A stretch of DNA of 44,284 nt from Gemmatimonadota bacterium (GTDB lineage Bacteria; Gemmatimonadota; Gemmatimonadetes; Gemmatimonadales; GWC2-71-9), in assembly GCA_016874005.1 (NCBI GenBank), contig VGVQ01000026.1, forward strand, positions 1-44,284. Direction: 5' to 3'. Below the pieces are notes generated by a model. It did not search any database, was not told the DNA's origin, and was given only the letters and a program-made list of their open reading frames with translations. How positions within the stretch are numbered: the first letter of the stretch is position 1; each line of letters starts with the position of its first letter. The position numbers and the translations under genes were made by a program. Shown here piece by piece: positions 6,884 to 15,479 of the stretch.

Positions 6884-6944
6884 GGCCCGGGCGGGTGGAG
6901 ACGGCGAACTCGAACGCGGACTTCGCCACGTCGACGGCGATTTG
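6884..6944 (-). pseudogene. Relic of an IS110-family transposase 5' end
   Basis: These 61 bp match 2413-2473, the start of the intact IS110 transposase, at about 55 positions. They would encode QIAVDVAKSAFEFAVSTRPG on the minus strand. The similarity stops at both ends, the start-codon region is altered and out of frame, and the rest of the element is missing. It is therefore a scar of a second, diverged IS110 copy. It sits exactly between the acyl-CoA ligase and the DUF1445 gene, marking a past rearrangement. Confidence 0.8.
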
Positions 6945-6950
6945 AGATTC

Positions 6951-7736
6951 ATGCCAATGATGACATCGGCCGCTGAACTGCGGGCAGCTGCGCGCCGTGG
7001 CGCCTGGCACGGCACGACTGGAGGGCACTGTCCCGCCTACCAGCAGGCCAATCTCGTCATCCTTCCGCAGGAGGCTGCCGTGGAGTTCGCCGCCTTCTGT
7101 ACCCGCAACCCCACCCCCTGTCCGCTGATTGAGATCACCCCACCGGGTGATCCAGAGCCGGCGTGCGCGGCCCCAGGGGCAGACCTGCGCACCGACCTGC
7201 CGGGCTACCGCATTTACCGCAAAGGCGCCTTGGTCGCGCGGCGCGGGGACATCCGCGACCTCTGGCGGGACGACCTCGTCGCCTTTTTGCTGGGCTGTAG
7301 CTTTACCCTCGAGCACGCGTTGATCGAAGCTGGTGTCCCGGTGCGCAACGTGGAGCGTAACACCACGATCTCGATGTTCGTCTCGACGCTCGCCTGCGTT
7401 CCCGCTGGCCGGTTCCATGGGCCGATGGTCGTGACCATGCGTCCCATCCCCGAAGCGCAGCTCGATCTCGTTGGCGAGATCTCATCCCGCTATCCACACG
7501 CCCATGGCGCGCCTGTCCACGTCGGTGATCCGGGGGTGATCGGGATCAGCGACCTCGGCCAGCCCGACTACGGTGACCCGGTTTCCATCGATGCGAGGGA
7601 GGTACCGGTTTTTTGGGGCTGTGGCGTGACACCGCAGGTGGTCGCGGAAAAGACCCGTGTGGAACTCATGATAACCCACGAGCCGGGCCAGATGTTCTTG
7701 ACAGACCTTCCACGCGACGGCGGACGCCGACCTTGA
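6951..7736 (+). CDS. D-glutamate cyclase / DUF1445 (UPF0317) family protein
   Basis: This protein is about 261 aa, normal for the DUF1445 putative hydro-lyase/D-glutamate cyclase family. Family features visible are the N-terminal CPAYQQANLVILPQ, FCTRNPTPCPLIE, PGYRIYRKG, the central DDLVAFLLGCSFTLEHALIEAGVP, MRPIP and the C-terminal ITHEPGQMFLTDL. By family it would convert D-glutamate to 5-oxo-D-proline or act as a hydro-lyase in the cytosol. The start is uncertain: ATGs at 6951, 6957 and 6960 and a TTG at 6942 share the frame, and none has a clear ribosome binding site. The original upstream region appears replaced by the IS110 relic, so expression may be altered. Confidence 0.85.
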   Translation: MPMMTSAAELRAAARRGAWHGTTGGHCPAYQQANLVILPQEAAVEFAAFCTRNPTPCPLIEITPPGDPEPACAAPGADLRTDLPGYRIYRKGALVARRGDIRDLWRDDLVAFLLGCSFTLEHALIEAGVPVRNVERNTTISMFVSTLACVPAGRFHGPMVVTMRPIPEAQLDLVGEISSRYPHAHGAPVHVGDPGVIGISDLGQPDYGDPVSIDAREVPVFWGCGVTPQVVAEKTRVELMITHEPGQMFLTDLPRDGGRRP

Positions 7737-7841
7737 GAGCGGTCGGGGAAACGAGCTGAACGCGAGGGTCGCCTTCGGCGCCCCAGCCTGTAGGCAGAGC
7801 TTTAGGCTGCGCAGGGTCCCAATCGATACCAGGAGCTTCTC

Positions 7842-8081
7842 ATGGCCGAGAAGAGAAACCGCCTCCCCGAAAACACCTCCATCGTCATGCCGCGACTGGT
7901 GTGCCGCGATGCCGCCGCGGAGATGGACTTTTGCATCCGCACCTTCGACGCCGAGGAACTCAACCGCCGGCTGGGACCGGATGGGACCGTCGCCCACGGC
8001 CTTCTGAAGGTCGCAGGCGAGATGATCATGATCGAGGGAGAATGGCCGATCCGATCTTCCAGGGACTCGGGATCGCGATGA
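7842..8081 (+). pseudogene. Truncated VOC/PhnB-like glyoxalase-superfamily gene
   Basis: The frame opens with a good ribosome binding site (AGGAG at 7831-7835) and ATG at 7842. It encodes the first half of a PhnB-like VOC protein: MPRLVCRDAAAEMDFCIRTF, then LGPDGTVAHGLLKVAGEMIMIEGEWP. Full members are about 140-150 aa. Here the similarity ends near codon 67 (about 8042) and the frame continues into unrelated sequence to a stop at 8081, because the DNA has switched to the 3' end of an RND transporter gene. The product would lack the second beta-alpha-beta-beta-beta unit and is probably inactive. Confidence 0.75.
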
Positions 8082-8161
8082 TCTCGGGGGCGGTGGTGGC
8101 CACCTTGCTCACCCTGGTGATCATTCCCTTGTTGTATGCCGAAGTGGTCAAAGGAGGTTGA
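8042..8161 (+). pseudogene. 3'-terminal remnant of an RND efflux transporter gene
   Basis: The 39 codons from 8042 encode DPIFQGLGIAMISGAVVATL followed by LTLVIIPLLYAEVVKGG, which matches the last transmembrane helix and tail of HAE1/AcrB-type RND pumps (about 1000+ aa when intact). Everything upstream is missing and replaced by a VOC gene in another frame. The stop overlaps the ribosome binding site of the DUF2892 gene, so the original operon order is preserved downstream of the break. Confidence 0.75.
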
Positions 8162-8162
8162 G

Positions 8163-8363
8163 ATGCCGATGCACTACCAAATCCGGTTGATCGCGGGAAC
8201 GTTCGTGCTGGTGTCGCTGGCCCTGGGTTGGCTGGTCAGTCCGTGGTGGTTTCTGTTCACCGCCTTCGTGGGGGCCAACCTGGTCCAGTCTGCGCTGACC
8301 CGCTGGTGCCTGATGGAGACGATCCTGGTGAAGTTGGGCGTCGCCAAGCCGGTCGATCGGTAG
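8163..8363 (+). CDS. DUF2892 (YgaP-like) small membrane protein
   Basis: This 66-aa protein has two hydrophobic segments (about residues 7-25 and 28-45) and the DUF2892 pattern IRLIAGTFVLVSLALG with a downstream CLMETILVKLGV-type tail. The family is inner-membrane, sometimes fused to rhodanese domains; its biochemical role is unknown. I chose ATG 8163 over an upstream ATG because GGAGG at about 8153-8157 sits at the right distance. It starts 1 bp after the RND remnant stop, so it was the last gene of an efflux operon. It has now lost most of that operon and presumably relies on another promoter. Confidence 0.8.
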   Translation: MPMHYQIRLIAGTFVLVSLALGWLVSPWWFLFTAFVGANLVQSALTRWCLMETILVKLGVAKPVDR

Positions 8364-8433
8364 CCGACCGGCTAGGCGGTCAGCCGGCGGGCGACCTTCA
8401 CGGCCGTGATCGCGGCCCGGGCGCTCCGAGCGA

Positions 8434-9006
8434 CTACAGTTCGGATGAGTTCCGAACGACTCGGCCGACCAATCCGTACTTGATGGCCGCGTCGGCGTCG
8501 AGCCAGAAGTTGCGGTGGGTGTCCTCCTCGATCCGTTCGAGGGGCTGCCCGGTGGCCTTGGCGAAGATCCGATTGAGCCGGTCTCGCATCCTGATGATCT
8601 CCTGGGCTTCGATGGCGATGTCGCTCGCCGATCCGCCCGCGCCGCCCGCCGGCTGATGCAACAAGAACCGGGTGTTGGGGAGGCAAAGCCTCATCTCCCG
8701 GGGGACCGAGACGAAGATCAGGGCGCCGGCGCTCGCCACCCAGCCGGTTCCCACCATTCGGACCGGGGCGCGGATGAACGAGACGATGTCGTGAATCGTG
8801 TCGCCGGCCTCGACGTGGCCACCCTGGGAGTTGATGAAGAAGGTGATCGGGGCTTCGGAATCGGCCGCGAGGGCGAGGAGTTGGCTGCCGACGTTGGCGG
8901 CCACCTTCTGGGTGATCTCGCCGCTCAGGATGATGGTACGGGCCCGGAACAGGCGTTCGGTGATCGGATCGGCGGCGCGGTTCTCGGACGAAGTTTCGCT
9001 GTGCAT
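8434..9006 (-). CDS. ClpP-like ATP-dependent protease proteolytic subunit
   Basis: This 190-aa protein is close to the normal ClpP length. The ClpP fold is clear: INSQGG oxyanion-strand motif, [13 protein letters not shown] carrying the nucleophilic Ser, [17 protein letters not shown] with the catalytic His, and [22 protein letters not shown] with the Asp and the typical YGL end. The Ser motif (VASAGA) differs from the canonical AASMGA, which suggests a divergent paralogue rather than the housekeeping ClpP. I start at ATG 9006, since an in-frame extension to 9141 has proline-rich, uncharacteristic sequence. No clpX or clpA is adjacent. ClpP acts with AAA+ unfoldases in the cytosol. Confidence 0.85.
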   Translation of the reverse strand: MHSETSSENRAADPITERLFRARTIILSGEITQKVAANVGSQLLALAADSEAPITFFINSQGGHVEAGDTIHDIVSFIRAPVRMVGTGWVASAGALIFVSVPREMRLCLPNTRFLLHQPAGGAGGSASDIAIEAQEIIRMRDRLNRIFAKATGQPLERIEEDTHRNFWLDADAAIKYGLVGRVVRNSSEL

Positions 9007-9190
9007 CGGAGACTCGGTTTGGGCTCGGGACAAGATAATCGGGCCGGGATGGTCGCGGGTCGTCGTCGCGTCGCTGGGAGCGGGCGAGGCGGGAATCTCG
9101 CGCCACGGTCCGGTTGGGACAAGCTGACGGCTGCTTGGCATTCTCGGGCCGGCAGCGTAAGCTGGAGGCTACCCATCCGTCGAGCTGACC

Positions 9191-10300
9191 ATGCCTCGTG
9201 TCGTTCCGCTGCTCGCTCTGCTCGTTCCGAGCCTCGGCGTGGCCCAGTCCCCGCTGCCCAAGGACGGTTCGATCGCGATCGGACGGGTCGACTCGGTCAA
9301 GTCGGTGGTCCTCAACGAAACCCGCCGGTTCCTGGTGTCGGTCCCGGCCTCCTATCGCGACAGCAGCTATCTCCCCCGCCGGTATCCGGTGCTGTATCTC
9401 CTCGACGGCGACGCCCATTTCCACTCCGTCACCGGGCTGCTCCAGATCATGAGCGCCGGGATCAATGCCACCTACGTGATGCCGGAGATGATCGTGGTGG
9501 CGATCCCCAATACCGATCGGAGCCGCGACCTCACCCCGACCAAGGTCGAGCGGGGTTTCGACGGCAAGCCGGCGCCCTGGCTCAAAAACACCGGCGGCAA
9601 TCCGGCCTTCTTCCGGTTCCTCCAGACCGAACTGATCCCCAAGGTCGAGGCCGAATACCGGACCGCGCCGTACCGGGTCCTGGTCGGACACTCGTTCGGG
9701 GGGATCACGGCGATCAATGCGTTCTACAGCATTCCCGAGACGTTCAACGCCTACGTCGCGATCGACCCGAGCCTGTGGTACGACGACCTGGTTCTGCTCA
9801 AGCGGGCCAAGGCGGCGGTGGGCAAGCCTGGTCTCGAGGGCAGGGCTCTCTTCGTGGCTCAGGCCAACACCATCAATCCCGACGACACCACCGCCAACGT
9901 GCACCACAGCGCGATCCAGCAGTTCAACGGGGTGCTCGGCGCCTACAACAAGTCGGGGCTGCGCTATGGTTACAAGTATTATCCCGATGACGATCACGGC
10001 TCGGTGCCGCTGATCGCCGAATACGATGCCCTTCGCTTCATCTTCGATGGGTACCGGGTTCCGCTGGCCCGCGCGATGGCGGAGCCGGGATTCCTGGTCG
10101 ACCACTTCGCCGGGGTGTCGCGGATGCTGGGTTACCAGGTGACCCCACCCGAGGCGATGGTCGAGCTGATCGCCCAGGTGACGCTTTCCCAGGACTCCAC
10201 CAAGGCCGCGGCGTTCTACCGGATGAACGCGGCCAATTACCCCAACAGCCCCAAGGCCTGGGCCCGCAAGGCCGATTCGTTGGCCGCTGGGAGGCGGTAG
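9191..10300 (+). CDS. Secreted alpha/beta-hydrolase esterase (esterase D/Fes-like)
   Basis: This 369-aa precursor has a signal peptide (residues 2-19, ending GVAQ). The core is a putative esterase domain: ETRRFLVSVPASYRDSSYLP, RYPVLYLLDGDAHF, the nucleophile elbow VLVGHSFGG and a late DDDHGSVP with the catalytic His; the acid is probably in the DPSLWYDD region. A helical extension of about 90 residues follows (LVDHFAGVSRMLGYQVTPPE onward), with a repeat-like NYPNSPKAWARKADSLAAG tail as in BesA/enterochelin-esterase relatives. The likely role is hydrolysis of an ester or siderophore-like substrate in the periplasm. A fur-family gene follows 37 bp later; an iron link is tempting but unproven. 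Confidence 0.85.
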   Translation: MPRVVPLLALLVPSLGVAQSPLPKDGSIAIGRVDSVKSVVLNETRRFLVSVPASYRDSSYLPRRYPVLYLLDGDAHFHSVTGLLQIMSAGINATYVMPEMIVVAIPNTDRSRDLTPTKVERGFDGKPAPWLKNTGGNPAFFRFLQTELIPKVEAEYRTAPYRVLVGHSFGGITAINAFYSIPETFNAYVAIDPSLWYDDLVLLKRAKAAVGKPGLEGRALFVAQANTINPDDTTANVHHSAIQQFNGVLGAYNKSGLRYGYKYYPDDDHGSVPLIAEYDALRFIFDGYRVPLARAMAEPGFLVDHFAGVSRMLGYQVTPPEAMVELIAQVTLSQDSTKAAAFYRMNAANYPNSPKAWARKADSLAAGRR

Positions 10301-10337
10301 GTTCCGTTAAATTAGGCGAGCAACGCAAGGCGGATCT

Positions 10338-10709
10338 TTGGAACGGAACACCAGGCAGCGGGCGGCGATTCGGGCGGCGTTCAGCCGGGCCAGGCGACCG
10401 CTGGGCCCAACCGAGGTGCTCGAACTGGCGCGACAGGATGTCGACGGGCTGGGGATCGCGACCGTCTATCGGACGATCAAGTCGTTGGTCGATGACGGCT
10501 GGCTGACCGCCGTCGGATTGCCGGGCGAACCCGACCGGTACGAACCGGCCGGTCTCGCCCATCACCATCATTTCCGATGCAAGAGCTGCGACCGGGTGTT
10601 CGATCTCGAGGGCTGCGTCGAGGGTTTGAAGAAGTTGGTGCCGAAGTCGTTCCAGCTCGAGGGTCACGAGTTGATCTTGGTGGGCAGATGCAAGCAGTGC
10701 GCGGCGTGA
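10338..10709 (+). CDS. Fur-family metal-dependent transcriptional repressor
   Basis: This 123-aa protein has the two-domain Fur architecture: an N-terminal winged helix (TRQRAAIRAAFSRARRPLGP, then GIATVYRTIKSLVDDGWL) and a metal-binding dimerisation domain with HHHHFRCKSCDRVFDLEGC and the C-terminal CKQC. The two CxxC pairs form the structural zinc site. It is slightly shorter than E. coli Fur. Which metal it senses (Fe, Zn or peroxide stress) cannot be decided. The start is TTG 10338, preceded by an AAGGCGG-like ribosome binding site. It lies on the same strand directly after the esterase gene. Confidence 0.88.
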   Translation: MERNTRQRAAIRAAFSRARRPLGPTEVLELARQDVDGLGIATVYRTIKSLVDDGWLTAVGLPGEPDRYEPAGLAHHHHFRCKSCDRVFDLEGCVEGLKKLVPKSFQLEGHELILVGRCKQCAA

Positions 10710-10759
10710 TCTCATCGCGCCGCGACCCTTTGGTATAGTCAAGGCGGAGAGCGTTCCCA

Positions 10760-11344
10760 ATGCGACAACTTGCTTTGCTGGTCGGGGCGGCCGTCAACGC
10801 GGCGGCCGTCCAGGGACAAACGGGGCCCAGCGTACCCCCCGCGGCCGAGCAGATCGCCGCGGCCGTGCTCCCGATGCCCGAGGAGTTCCGGGCCGGGGCT
10901 CGGGTCTACGGCTACGCTTCAGATGGCCGCTTCGTGATCCTGAGGGAGGGCAAGGGAATGCACTGCCTGGCCCAATACCCGAAGGAGGAGCGGTTTCACG
11001 TCTCCTGTTACCATGAATCGCTGGAGCCGTTCATGGGGAGGGGGCGGGAGCTTCGAGCCGCCGGCACGACCAACCCGGCCACGATCGATTCGATCCGATA
11101 CGCCGAGGTCGCCGCCGGACGGCTGAAAGTGCCGTCCGCGCCGGCGGCGCTCTATCAGATCTTCGGAACCGGATACGAGCCGGCGACGACCACCGTGGCC
11201 GGGCCACGGCGTCTGTACGTCGTCTACGTTCCCTTCGCGACTGGCGCCTCCACCGGGCTGCCCGAGAAGCCACGGGGCAACGATCCCTGGCTGATGTCCG
11301 CCGGGACCGCAAAGGCCCACATCATGTTCACCCCGACGATGTGA
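10760..11344 (+). CDS. Secreted protein of unknown function
   Basis: This 194-aa precursor has an N-terminal signal sequence (QLALLVGAAVNAAAVQGQ). I do not recognise a named domain. Conserved-looking stretches are ILREGKGMHCLAQYPKEE and RLYVVYVPFATGASTGLPEK, with two Cys (MHCLAQ and VSCYHE) that could form a disulfide. The end (WLMSAGTAKAHIMFTPTM) is typical of an uncharacterised secreted family I associate with Gemmatimonadota and Acidobacteria. A possible -10 box TATAGT lies at 10734-10739, about 20 bp before the ATG. Its stop overlaps the leader of the following serine hydrolase gene, suggesting co-transcription. Confidence 0.7.
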   Translation: MRQLALLVGAAVNAAAVQGQTGPSVPPAAEQIAAAVLPMPEEFRAGARVYGYASDGRFVILREGKGMHCLAQYPKEERFHVSCYHESLEPFMGRGRELRAAGTTNPATIDSIRYAEVAAGRLKVPSAPAALYQIFGTGYEPATTTVAGPRRLYVVYVPFATGASTGLPEKPRGNDPWLMSAGTAKAHIMFTPTM

Positions 11345-11364
11345 TGGGCCCCAAGGAGAACGGC

Positions 11365-13008
11365 ATGGCGAAGTGGCTTGGACCGGCGGCGTCGGTCCTG
11401 ATCGTGGTCGGGTGTGCTCCGGACGGTCGCGGCATCGACGCCGCCGCCATCGATCGGGTCTTCGCCGAATACGCCTCGGACACGACGCCCGGGTGCGCCG
11501 TGGGGGTGTATCGTGACGGTCAGATCGCCTATGCCAAGGGTTACGGGATGGCAGATCTGGAACGGAACATCCCGATCTCCCCGGCGATGATCTTCGATCT
11601 CGGCTCGACCTCGAAGCAATTCGCGGCCGCGGCCGTCATCCTCCTGGCCAACGAGGGGAAGCTCTCGCTTGGCGACGATGTCCGAAAATACGTGCCCGAG
11701 GTTCCCGACTTCGGTACCCCGGTGACCATCGACCACATGCTCCGCCACACCAGCGGCCTCCGAGACTACAACGGTCTCCTCTATGCTCACGGTTATCGTT
11801 TCGAGGACGCCACCGGCGACGAAGAAGCGCTCGACATCATCGCCCGCCAGCGGGCCCTGAACTTCGCCCCCGGGTCGCGGTGGGACTACAGCAACACCGG
11901 GTTCTTTCTCCTGTCGACGATCGTGAAGCGGGTGACCGGCCAGAACCTGGCGGAGTTCGCCCGGGAGCGGATCTTCGGACCCCTCGGGATGGCCGAGACC
12001 CATTTCCGCAACGATCACACGGCCATTCTGCCGGGCCGGGCGCTGGCGTACTCACCGCGGGCCGGTGGCGGATTCCAGATCGACCTGTCCAACTGGGATC
12101 AGCTGGGTGATGGCGCGGTGTACAGCTCGGTGGAAGAGCTGATCAAATGGGACGAGGACTATTACCGGCGCACGGTCGGCGGGCAGGCGCTGGTGGACAA
12201 GCTTACCGAGCCCGGCACCCTCAACGACGGCCGGAAGCACTCGTACGGTCGGGGTCTCTTCATCGACAGCTATCGGGGGCTGGCGCGGATCCACCATGGC
12301 GGTGCCTGGGCTGGATACCGGGCGATGCTGATGCGCTTCCCGGCCCAGCACACCTCGGTCGCGCTGACGTGCAACGTGGGTTCGGCGAATACCAACCGGC
12401 TGGCCGAGCGGGTCGCCGATGTCGTCTTGGCCGATCATCTCGCAGCCGATTCGGCGGGCTCGGCGGCCGCGGGCCCGGCGGCCGCGCTGCCGGCGGATGC
12501 CGATCGGCTCGTCGGGATGTATTACTCGGCGGTGGAGCAACGGGTGATCCGGGTGATCCGCGACACCGCCGGCCTGTCGTTCGCGACGTCGAGTTTCAGC
12601 GCTCCGATGACCCCACGGGGGCCAAACGAGTTCGACGTGGGCGGATTCCTAACGCTTCGCTTCGCCGATGGCGCGCCGGCCCCATCGGTCCGGTCGGTTC
12701 GGTCGGGAGAGGAGAGCCCCCCACTCGATCGGGTGGAGGCCGGCTCGCCAACTCGGGCCGAATGGGACGGCCTGGTGGGTCGGTACTACAGCCCCGAGCT
12801 CGACGCGACCTGGGTCATCGAGCGGTCCGGCGACACGGTGCTGGTCCGCAATCGATCGATGGGCCGGATGCAGCTTTCGCCCGCGATGACCGGGGCGTTC
12901 CAGGCCGAGGCCGGACTGCTCCAGTTCCTCGGAGCGCCGGCTCGGCGGTCGGGGTTCTTGCTTCATTCTGGCCGGATGTTGGGGCTTCGTTTCGAACGGG
13001 TTCCATAA
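11365..13008 (+). CDS. Serine hydrolase, class C beta-lactamase family lipoprotein
   Basis: This 547-aa precursor begins with a lipoprotein signal (MAKWLGPAASVLIVVGC). The beta-lactamase/transpeptidase fold shows the SxxK motif in GSTSKQF, the YxN motif in WDYSNTGFFLLS, and HHGGAWAGYRA in place of the KTG motif. About 170 C-terminal residues form an extra beta-rich domain (LVGMYYSAVEQRVIRVIRD and VGRYYSPELDATWVI) as in many PBP4*/EstB-like proteins. It probably hydrolyses peptides or esters in the periplasm; it is not necessarily a resistance enzyme. I chose ATG 11365 because AAGGAG (11353-11358) is 6 nt upstream and the signal peptide starts there, rather than 11344. Confidence 0.87.
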   Translation: MAKWLGPAASVLIVVGCAPDGRGIDAAAIDRVFAEYASDTTPGCAVGVYRDGQIAYAKGYGMADLERNIPISPAMIFDLGSTSKQFAAAAVILLANEGKLSLGDDVRKYVPEVPDFGTPVTIDHMLRHTSGLRDYNGLLYAHGYRFEDATGDEEALDIIARQRALNFAPGSRWDYSNTGFFLLSTIVKRVTGQNLAEFARERIFGPLGMAETHFRNDHTAILPGRALAYSPRAGGGFQIDLSNWDQLGDGAVYSSVEELIKWDEDYYRRTVGGQALVDKLTEPGTLNDGRKHSYGRGLFIDSYRGLARIHHGGAWAGYRAMLMRFPAQHTSVALTCNVGSANTNRLAERVADVVLADHLAADSAGSAAAGPAAALPADADRLVGMYYSAVEQRVIRVIRDTAGLSFATSSFSAPMTPRGPNEFDVGGFLTLRFADGAPAPSVRSVRSGEESPPLDRVEAGSPTRAEWDGLVGRYYSPELDATWVIERSGDTVLVRNRSMGRMQLSPAMTGAFQAEAGLLQFLGAPARRSGFLLHSGRMLGLRFERVP

Positions 13009-13102
13009 CCGGCACGCCGCTGCAGGGGGCTGCCCACAGCGATCGGGGCTCAACATCGAGCTCGTGGGCGGCGCCGAAGAGGCGGTGCCACTCTCGGATG
13101 GC

Positions 13103-15271
13103 TCAGCGTTGCATCTCGGACGCTCGCAACTTGGCCTGCTCCCGCGCCAGGTACAGCTGGATCGCCTTGGCGTCCTCGCGCCGGAGCACGTCGGCAAAGC
13201 TCGCCATCCCGAAGTTCGCCAGCTGCCCGCCGAGCACGATGGCCTCGAAGGCCGCGTGGGTCGCCGCGGGTAGCTGGAAAAGATCGGGATAGCTCGAAAT
13301 CCGCTGTTCCCCCCTGGCTCCGTGACAGGTGACGCAATGTGCCAGGAACAGCTCGCCGCCCTTGGTAACGGCCGCCGAAGAGCCCTCGAGGACGGGCGGC
13401 TCGGGGATCGGCGCCTTGGCCCGTTCGGGCGGGAGGGGGGTCGCGGTACCGCCGAGCTTGAAGGCGAGAATCCGGCCGTAGTTTTGGTATTTCATCCCGG
13501 CGGATGCCTTCGGGTAGAGCCGGGCACGGGCGCCGCCGAAGCCCGCGAGCACCGCGACGTATTGCTCGCCGTCGAGCTCATAGCTGACCGGCGCCGCCAT
13601 GATGCCGGTGCCGGTTTCCAACTCGTGGAGCTTGGTCCCGTCATCAGCCCGATAGACGGTCAATCGGCCATCGGCGGATCCTTGGATCACCAGGTTGCCG
13701 GCCGTGGTCACCACGCCGCCGCCGGCGTACTCCTCGGTGCCTAAATCAGCCCGCCACCTGGCCTGCTGAGCGACCGGATCCCAGGCGATCAACGCCTCCC
13801 GGGTATCGAGCGACGGAACGCCGGGGGTCGCTTTGATCACCGGGTCATAGATCTTCGGATCGAGTTCGAGCAGATCGTAGACGAACCCGAACGCGCCACC
13901 CGCGCCGACGTTCCCCACGCCCGGCCTCCACTGATAGGTCGGCACGTTCTCCATCACCATCCCCTGTTCCCGGGTGGGGATGTAGACGAGACCGGTCGCC
14001 GGGTTGAACGCCATCGGCTGCCAGTTGTGGGCCCCGACTTGGGTTGGGAAGATCACCGCCGGCCGATCCTGGTAGATCGCGGCGGGATTGATCTGGGGCC
14101 GACCGGTGGAGTCGAAGCCGGTCAGCCAGTTGACGAAGACGAACGGCTTCCCCGAGATGAACTCGCCGGTCTGCCGGTCGAGCACATAGAAGATCCCGTT
14201 CTTCGGGGCCTGCATGATCACTTTGCGTGGCTTGCCGTCGATCGTTAGGTCCGCCAGGATCATGTTGGCGGTGGCGGTATAATCCCAGAGTTCCCAGGGC
14301 ACCTGCTGATAGTGCCACCTGAGTCGACCGTCGTCCGGGTTGATGGCCAGAATGGACACCAGGTAGAGGTTGTCGCCGCGAGAGGGATCGCGATGCCAAC
14401 CCGCGTACGGGGTGCTGTTGCCGGTGCCCACGTACAGCAGGTTGAGTTCAGGGTCGTAGTTCATCTCACCCCAGACCGTGCCGCCGAGCCCGGATTCCCA
14501 ATCGGTCTTGGGGCCCCAGGTCTTGGCGGCTTCGGCCATCGCGGCGTTCTCCGGAGGCCCGAGACTCGGGTCGCCCGGGACGGTATAGAAGCGCCACTTC
14601 TCCGCCCCGGTCTCGAGGTCGAACGCGGTCACGTAGCCACGGACCCCGAACTCGGCACCGCTGTTGCCGACGACGACCACATTCTTGGCCACCTGCGGCG
14701 GGCCGGTGATGGTATACGCCCGCCCGACCCGATCGACGCCGGTGAAGGTGTCGACCTTCCAGACCTCCTTGCCAGTGGCCGCCTCGAGCGCCACCAGGTA
14801 CCCATCCAGCGTGGCGACGTAGACCCGACCCTTCCAGACCTGCAACCCGCGACTGACCACGTCGCAGCAGGCCTTGCGGTTGTAGCTGCCATCGACCTCG
14901 GGATCGTAGCGCCACTTCTCTTGCCCGGTCCTGGCGTCCACGGCGTAGACCACTCCCCACGGTCCGGAGGCGTAGAGCACTCCGTCCACCACGATCGGGG
15001 TGGCTTCTTGACCATGTTCCACTCGGCCGCGGCGGCTCCGAGCCGGGTACTCCCAGGCAAAGCCAAGCTTGGTGGCGTTGGCGGCGGTGATCTTGTCGAG
15101 GGGTGAGAAGCGATCGCCCTTGAAGTTGCGGCCGAGGGCGAGCCACTGGCCCGGCTCCCGATCGGCGGCCGTCAGGCGGTCGAGGTCGATATTGCCGGGT
15201 GTGGCCGCCGGGCTGGCACAGCCAACCACCGCGATCAGAAGCGCTGCCGACCGTCGCGGGCTCGTCATCAA
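13103..15271 (-). CDS. PQQ-dependent dehydrogenase with C-terminal cytochrome c domain
   Basis: This 722-aa precursor has a lipoprotein-type leader (AVVGCASPA). An eight-bladed PQQ propeller follows, with W-motifs such as VVYAVDARTGQEKWRYDP and LVALEAATGKEVWKVDTF. The vicinal disulfide KACCDVV is present. WDYTATANMI contains the catalytic Asp; the residue two positions later is Thr rather than Asp, which suggests the Ca2+ rather than the lanthanide type. The last 100 residues carry a heme c motif (CVTCH). This is the layout of type II quinohemoprotein alcohol dehydrogenases, which oxidise alcohols or sugars in the periplasm and pass electrons to cytochrome c. The substrate is unknown. It is convergent with the serine hydrolase gene. 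Confidence 0.9.
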   Translation of the reverse strand: MMTSPRRSAALLIAVVGCASPAATPGNIDLDRLTAADREPGQWLALGRNFKGDRFSPLDKITAANATKLGFAWEYPARSRRGRVEHGQEATPIVVDGVLYASGPWGVVYAVDARTGQEKWRYDPEVDGSYNRKACCDVVSRGLQVWKGRVYVATLDGYLVALEAATGKEVWKVDTFTGVDRVGRAYTITGPPQVAKNVVVVGNSGAEFGVRGYVTAFDLETGAEKWRFYTVPGDPSLGPPENAAMAEAAKTWGPKTDWESGLGGTVWGEMNYDPELNLLYVGTGNSTPYAGWHRDPSRGDNLYLVSILAINPDDGRLRWHYQQVPWELWDYTATANMILADLTIDGKPRKVIMQAPKNGIFYVLDRQTGEFISGKPFVFVNWLTGFDSTGRPQINPAAIYQDRPAVIFPTQVGAHNWQPMAFNPATGLVYIPTREQGMVMENVPTYQWRPGVGNVGAGGAFGFVYDLLELDPKIYDPVIKATPGVPSLDTREALIAWDPVAQQARWRADLGTEEYAGGGVVTTAGNLVIQGSADGRLTVYRADDGTKLHELETGTGIMAAPVSYELDGEQYVAVLAGFGGARARLYPKASAGMKYQNYGRILAFKLGGTATPLPPERAKAPIPEPPVLEGSSAAVTKGGELFLAHCVTCHGARGEQRISSYPDLFQLPAATHAAFEAIVLGGQLANFGMASFADVLRREDAKAIQLYLAREQAKLRASEMQR

Positions 15272-15479
15272 GGTACCTCCGGGAATCGCTGGGGCGAACC
15301 GAATTCGATAAGGTACCGGGAAACGGGCTATGGGGACAGCCAGGGAATCGCGGCCGCTAGGCCTGCCGCCGGCGGCTCAGCTTCCGATCTCTTCCTGGTT
15401 ACGCGGCACAGAATGCCCGACCGCTGGCCGCGAAACGCTGAAGTCCAACAACACCTTCACCCGCCGAGGGTCGGGATCG

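Noticed and set aside
8372-10105. Very long minus-strand open frame across the ClpP and esterase genes
   Set aside because: Arg/Asp/His-rich composition typical of antisense frames; overlaps two well-supported genes in other frames.
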